A DNA stretch of 64,000 nt from Penium margaritaceum. Lineage: Eukaryota > Streptophyta > Zygnematophyceae > Desmidiales > Peniaceae. The first letter of the stretch is position 1. The number at the start of each line of letters is the position of its first letter. The position numbers and the translations under genes are program-made. The notes under the pieces are model-generated. The model saw only the letters and a list, made by a program, of their open reading frames with translations, ran no database searches and was not told the origin of the DNA. Shown here piece after piece: positions 59,103 through 64,000 of the stretch. The stretch lies in assembly GCA_023375785.1 (NCBI GenBank), contig SZWC01001510.1:209918-273917 (forward strand), in the 5' to 3' direction.

Positions 59103-61063
59103 GACCCATGTCACAACACATGGATGAGGTAAATTGTTGAATGTGTCATGGAATTCCTTCATAGCCATATACACAATGAATTGCGATACAAGGAAAGCTT
59201 CCACCTTGTCTCTACCATGAGGGTTTCTCCTACCATGAGGGAGTCCTTATTGGACTATGATGATCAACATGGTCAAATTTCAACCATGTTTGTGAGCATG
59301 TAGACAACATGGTTGAAAAGCAATAAAAAGTGTTTGTACTCACATTGTGACACATGCCACCCCTACCATCAAGATTGCTGGATGAATCATGAAGAGCAAC
59401 ACTCCACGTGTCAGGTGCTTGATGATCCTTGATCTCTTACGATACTGTTAGGGCTTTACAAGAAACTATGAAAGTTTGCTACCATTGAGGACACTCCCCA
59501 TCATAGCTTTATATCAATACTCAAAATGTAGAAAGGATGCCATGCTTGCCTTTGCATGACAAGGTGAAACCTAGTATGGTCCTAATACGTACACATGAAT
59601 TGGAATGTTATCTTTCTCAACGATGTCATCTATTAAACATCTAAAGCATCACAGTTGGCTCTCAAGCTAGCATTGGTGTAAGTTTGAAACCACTCACAGA
59701 CCCTCATTCTGTCATGTACATTTGGGGCGCTTGAGTCATTATCTTCATTACATCCATTTTACCCGTATGTGCAATGCTCAATTTCTTGCCAATCCAGTGT
59801 GGCACTTTCTCATCTATTGAGCACTATTTGAATTCCGTTGGGATATACATGACACCCTTGATCACCTTTAAGCGACGGGCGTGGTGCTTGCTTTATGCAT
59901 TGGAACCAAGTCATAATCTGGTAACGTAAGTATGGTTACATAACAACATCATGCTGTACAACCCAATGAGATCTCTAGTGGATGAATATAATTAGTCAAA
60001 TTCATGGTGACATGGTCTACCCATGAACACACTGTTGTGTTCATTGTTGGTTGTAGACAAACTGGAGTGAATAAAAACAACGGATGTAGCCTTCTAAGGC
60101 AATGAACAACGATCAATGGTCCACTTACTAGAAAAGTGTAACATTGCTTTACAACTCTCCAATGTTGCTCTTTGAACATCTTCCGGATGTTTCAAGAAGC
60201 ACAAGGCATCCCTTGGTGTTTACATGTGCGTTTAAGGATTGACACGTACTGTGGACATGCCTTTGTATAATGCACACAAGGCACAAACCATATTAAGGCA
60301 TACAAAATTCCAACCTCTTTTCACCCGAGTAAGTATCGGATGAATGAAAAGTTAGACTTGGATGAAATTACTTGAGTAATCCAAGTTTGATCACCTTCCT
60401 TGAGTGATCACATTTGAAGCTCCCCTATTCCACGAGAATGACCCATTTCACACATTAAGTCATGCTATTAATGTGTTTGAGTAATTCAAAGATAACTTTG
60501 CAAACCAGATTTATAAAAATTCATGTGGCATTTTTTATCCATCTCTTACAACAGTCATAATTTTGGAATTTGGTGTGTCACCCACCACGTCACTAAAGAC
60601 TATACGCTTGACACCTTCGCAATATGCAATGAAAGTCCTTCTGGTAGAAGAAGACGGGTTATATGTCCAAGCATCACACTGCCCGAAACTATCTCCACGT
60701 GGTGGAAAGTCTGAGACCACATGGCATCCGATGGTACCCATTCATCCGTCGAGTGTGGGGACTATAGGCTTCAGGTGCCTTCCAACTAGGTCTCCTGGCT
60801 AACAAATGACAGTCTCATCCGTCTTCACACCATGGTAGACATGTGTATTGGGAGACCTGTGCTCTGATGACATCATTTATCGGACAGGCTTTAGAATGTC
60901 CCATACAATGCAAGACAATGAGGTAAAAACTGTTTATTTGGATTATAAGCTTTGTCACATGACATGTTTACACATGCAACATGGCGCCGACAGCGACCAA
61001 CATGTCAAAGGTTTGAGCCATGAGCTCACTAGGGAATGGTTGTTCAGCCACATGTGGAATTGA
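59099..61063. other. Region without recognisable genes
   Basis: Open stretches such as 60563-60802 and 60848-61063 have no family signature. Confidence 0.4.
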
Positions 61064-61129
61064 CCACATGCAAAACTTCCTTGGGGTTTCCTTAGTTGAA
61101 ACTCTGGTGGAGAAAAGTTTTGCATGTGG
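61064..61129. repeat. 15-bp perfect inverted repeat
   Basis: CCACATGCAAAACTT (61064-61078) and AAGTTTTGCATGTGG (61115-61129) are exact complements separated by 36 bp. Confidence 0.9.
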
Positions 61130-61180
61130 GTAAAATCCCACGTGGTGGGCGCCGGAGCGCGACCCACCGACCAACAAAGT
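61124..61180 (-). repeat. Inverted partial copy of the ~390-bp repeat core
   Basis: The minus strand reads TTGGTCGGTGGGTCGCG, then GGCGCCCACCACGTGGGATT and TTACCCAC. This matches the core of the direct repeats at 54700-54760 and 62080-62140 in the opposite orientation. Confidence 0.75.
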
Positions 61181-61804
61181 AATGTGCCACCTTATGCAAT
61201 ACCACACTTGTGTATGGCCCACAAAGAGAATTTTCCTTTGGGAACGATGGCACATTACTATGGACAGATAAGTATTTTCTCGTGCACTTGTTGCCAAGAC
61301 GCTCCTCTACAAAAGGTGGAGGACACATCACTTCAATTCGAAGGCTAGACACCCACAAAGCCCACTAGGAAATTCATTTTCCATTTCAAAGCTTTCTCAT
61401 TGATATGTAGCATGAGAATCCTTTGTTCCAACATGGAAGATGTTGTTGCTTTGTCAACAGAAAATGAGAAATGCCTCACCAAAATCAATGCACAAAGCTT
61501 CATTGAATCTTAAAAGCATCATAGCCACATGTGCATGGACCCTCTTGTGAGTCCTTGTGATGGAATGTTGTGCTTTGGTATGAAGCTAACACATGCTTGC
61601 ATCATAAGGAAAGATGAGCATGAAAAATGGATACATGCATTGACAAATACCATGTGCTCGTATAGTGTGGCTCACACAACATCTTGTGTACACAAGCATC
61701 ATGTTGACGTTTCACCCGCTCTTTGTACTTTCTCTATGTGATAGGCTTGCTGAGTGAAACTCTTTCCTTTGCAAACCGAGGACGGTTTGTACCGAAAGGG
61801 AATG
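61181..61804. other. Unassigned sequence left of direct repeat 2
   Basis: No domain or repeat recognised. Confidence 0.35.
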
Positions 61805-62200
61805 GAATGTCACACGGTGACCTAGTCGTGGTACAAGATAGGTCACTACCCCTTGGGTAAACCGACCGCAAACTACCAACTGGGCATTTATACACCCAAA
61901 CATGAAATGCGGGTAATTCGGGTACTATCCCAAATATGAATATCTGCTAGGTCAAGATTTCCCCTTTTGTTGTTTGGTTGATTGTTAGTTGTAGTGAAAG
62001 AGGATGGACCGTCCAGGTCCATCTTAAGACATTAGTAGAGCAGGAAACATCGTGCAGAATCCTGCCTTATGACAATACGTTGGTCGGTGGGTTACGGTCT
62101 GGCACCCACCCCATGGGATTTTACCCACTGGTTGAGCCGCTGAGGCCAACCATTCCTTTGTGAGGGCTTCAGTTTACCCGCTTACCCTCTACTTTCCCAG
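61805..62200 (+). repeat. Dispersed ~390-bp direct repeat, copy 2
   Basis: Counterpart of 54440-54835 in the same orientation. Here the 13-bp minisatellite lies directly on the right side instead of the left. Confidence 0.8.
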
Positions 62201-62204
62201 TTTC

Positions 62205-62720
62205 TTACACTTGTGCCCAGTACTTCCACTTTATCATCCACGCAGCTACTTGTGCCTTATACTAGTGTATGATGCTTGTGCTTGATAGTTATGTCTGATA
62301 ATTGGTTCTAATGATTGTGCCTGGTGCTTGTGCCTCATTTAACTGGCTGATACTTGTGCCTAGACTTTATGCCTGACACATATGCGTGTTACGTATGCCC
62401 TTTACTTGTGCTAAATGCTTGTGAAGCATGTGTGTATTTGATACTTGTGGCTGCTACATGTGCTTGATACTTTTGCCCGATACGTGTGCCTGCTACTTGT
62501 GCGCTATACTTGTGCCTGTTACACGTGCTTCATTCGTGGGCCTTATACTTGCGCCAAATACTTGTGCCAGATCCTTTCACCCGATACTCGTGCCGGATGG
62601 TTGTGCGTGGTACTTTTGTATCCTGCTTGTGCCGATACATGTGCCTGATAACAGTGCTTGATGCTTGTGCTTGATACTTGTCCCTCATACTTGCGCCTGA
62701 AACTTGTTTCTGAGGCTTGC
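62205..62720 (+). repeat. 13-bp minisatellite block 2 (ACTTGTGCCTGAT type)
   Basis: More than 25 imperfect copies of a 13-bp unit close to ACTTGTGCCTGAT. The clearest run is 62490-62715. Because 13 is not a multiple of 3, the translation cycles every 39 bp through Cys/Leu/Tyr-rich open frames (62428-62674), which are not genes. Confidence 0.9.
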
Positions 62721-62820
62721 ACTAACTTTTGGGTGCTGTGATGGAAGGAAGACGAAACGTGAATCAATCACACAATGTGATTGAGCCCCAGTTTTTTTCA
62801 GTAGATGGCAATTTTGCCCC

Positions 62821-63582
62821 TTGAAGAATGCAGTCATAGCGAAACAATTCTTGCAGTCATTCCGAGGGGTTCGGCGGCCTAGAACCCCTTTTCAGTCTTC
62901 TCCCACAGTTCCCACTTCGATCGCTTGGTCTTCTCATTTATCTTCTCCCTCCTACCGCTGCCTGTCGCTCCCTGATTTTGTTTTTACAGTCTCCCTCCCT
63001 CCGTCGTCTTATCTCCACCGTACCAATCCCTCGCCGTTCCCCCTTCCGCCCAGCCCTCGCCATCCCACCCACATGCGTGCGGGAGACGTGCGAGCCACTT
63101 TTCGCGCGCTGCAGCTGTGCTGCCATTGGCCGCTGCACACTCGTGGGTGTTCATCACCACGCAACCCGAGTGCTCAACGCTCTCACTCGCCCCACTCTCC
63201 CACCCTCTGCCAGCCGCTGCTGCAAGCACGCGCACGTGGTCGGCCTCTCCGCTTTCGGCTCGCCGCCTCTCTCTCGGCCTGCTTTGCGACCTGTCGGCTC
63301 GGCCCACCTCCGCCGTCCTGCCGAACAAACCGTGCGGCACCACCGCCTGTGCGAGATAACCCATCAGTGTCACCAACGCCCTCATCATCTGCGCCCTGCG
63401 ATCCTCCTTTCCGCCTTTTCCGGTGCGATCCCCACTCTAGCAGGTTTGCTTGCGTGCGCGTGTTTTCCGAAGGTGGCCGACGCCGACAGTCGATGATCGT
63501 GGGTTTCCCAATTCATCGATCGAACGCTGTGACCAGCTCGAGCATCCTCTCCCACCAATCTTCGACCCGCGCCATTGCGTAG
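62821..63582 (+). CDS. Hypothetical Ser/Pro/Arg-rich open frame in GC-rich sequence
   Basis: This 253-codon open frame starts MKNAVIAKQFLQSFRGVRRP and is rich in Ser, Pro and Arg, with no recognisable domain, signal peptide or membrane segment. Long open frames also exist in the other plus-strand frame (62978-63496) and on the minus strand (63388-62984), as expected when GC content is high. It may therefore be chance, or the untranslated 5' region of a gene reading rightward out of the window. No promoter or splice evidence decides this. Confidence 0.2.
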   Translation: MKNAVIAKQFLQSFRGVRRPRTPFQSSPTVPTSIAWSSHLSSPSYRCLSLPDFVFTVSLPPSSYLHRTNPSPFPLPPSPRHPTHMRAGDVRATFRALQLCCHWPLHTRGCSSPRNPSAQRSHSPHSPTLCQPLLQARARGRPLRFRLAASLSACFATCRLGPPPPSCRTNRAAPPPVRDNPSVSPTPSSSAPCDPPFRLFRCDPHSSRFACVRVFSEGGRRRQSMIVGFPIHRSNAVTSSSILSHQSSTRAIA

Positions 63583-63776
63583 TCCGCACCGGACAGGAAA
63601 CGTAGTAGGATACTTGAAAGGGGTCCGCTTCCAATTCCGTTCCGTAGGTGGTTCTTAGGGAAGGGGTCTGCTCGTGTGTAGACTTTTCAGGAAGATCAAG
63701 GCACAACACGACAAGAAAACAAGGGAAGACGAGGCGAGGGGCAGCCGCAAGGAGTGAGGCAGGCAGAGGAGACGGT

Positions 63777-63810
63777 GGCAGGCAGGCAGGCAGGCAGGCA
63801 GGCAAGCAGG
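63777..63810. repeat. (GGCA)n microsatellite
   Basis: About seven to eight GGCA units with one GCAA interruption, in the GC-rich segment near the window end. Confidence 0.92.
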
Positions 63811-63962
63811 GTGGCAGGTAGTGCGAGGCGCACTGGACGCGAGAGGGAGGGCGAGATGGAGGCAATGTGCGGAGGAAGGCAACGATGGCAACGCCTGCTC
63901 AGTTCGTTCGTTTTTTGTGCTGAATTGTGACAACGAACAAGCGGACGCTTTCACAGGTGCTT

Positions 63963-63963
<1 letters not shown>

Positions 63964-63999
<36 letters not shown>
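63964..63999. repeat. (CT)n microsatellite at the window end
   Basis: About 18 CT units running to the last bases of the window. Such pyrimidine tracts occur in 5' untranslated regions of plant genes, but they are also common elsewhere. Confidence 0.93.

Positions 64000-64000
<1 letters not shown>

Noticed and set aside
62428-62674. Cys/Leu/Tyr-rich short open frames resembling secreted peptides
   Set aside because: They come from the 13-bp minisatellite, which cycles through all frames every 39 bp.

Overview
The window looks like plant nuclear DNA from a repeat-rich streptophyte genome. That is inferred from the element types: Copia and chromodomain-bearing Gypsy LTR retrotransposons with initiator-Met-tRNA type primer sites, an intron-containing hAT transposase, long simple repeats, and N gaps in microsatellites. 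The species cannot be told from the sequence; an early-diverging lineage (charophyte, bryophyte or fern) is a guess. I found no tRNA, rRNA, CRISPR array, operon or convincing host gene. Nearly all recognisable coding sequence belongs to transposable elements, mostly broken by stops, frameshifts and deletions.

Layout. 1-15063: four members of one Copia family (A1-A4). A1 and A2 are 3' fragments in tandem. A3 (+) and A4 (-) each start with an LTR at the outer edge and meet tail to tail at about 9480. A fragment of a second Copia family (C, minus) lies at 3830-4446. 15064-18860: a decayed Copia of a third family (D, plus). 18861-30275: a pile of minus-strand Gypsy chromovirus relics (F, G2, G1, H) interrupted at 27391-29045 by a hexanucleotide array organised into a 78-bp higher-order repeat. 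30338-33501: a deleted plus-strand chromovirus (I) with a 5-bp target duplication. 33975-46231: a near full-length minus-strand Copia (E, same family as D). A 4464-bp hAT element (37199-41662) sits in its integrase region, with matching 8-bp target duplications. Copia D preserves the unoccupied counterpart of that insertion site.

The right third (46232-64000) has no recognisable transposon protein. It is partly AT-rich. It carries (GA)n tracts, one with a 65-base assembly gap, a 60-bp tandem repeat (55618 to about 57080), two blocks of the same 13-bp minisatellite, and a pair of ~390-bp direct repeats beside those blocks. It ends in a GC-rich stretch that could be the 5' region of a gene running off the window.

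The best-preserved gene is the hAT transposase: BED-like finger, catalytic core and C-terminal dimerisation domain over four inferred exons, with one in-frame stop. The genes form no pathway; the interest lies in the nesting order and in the repeats.
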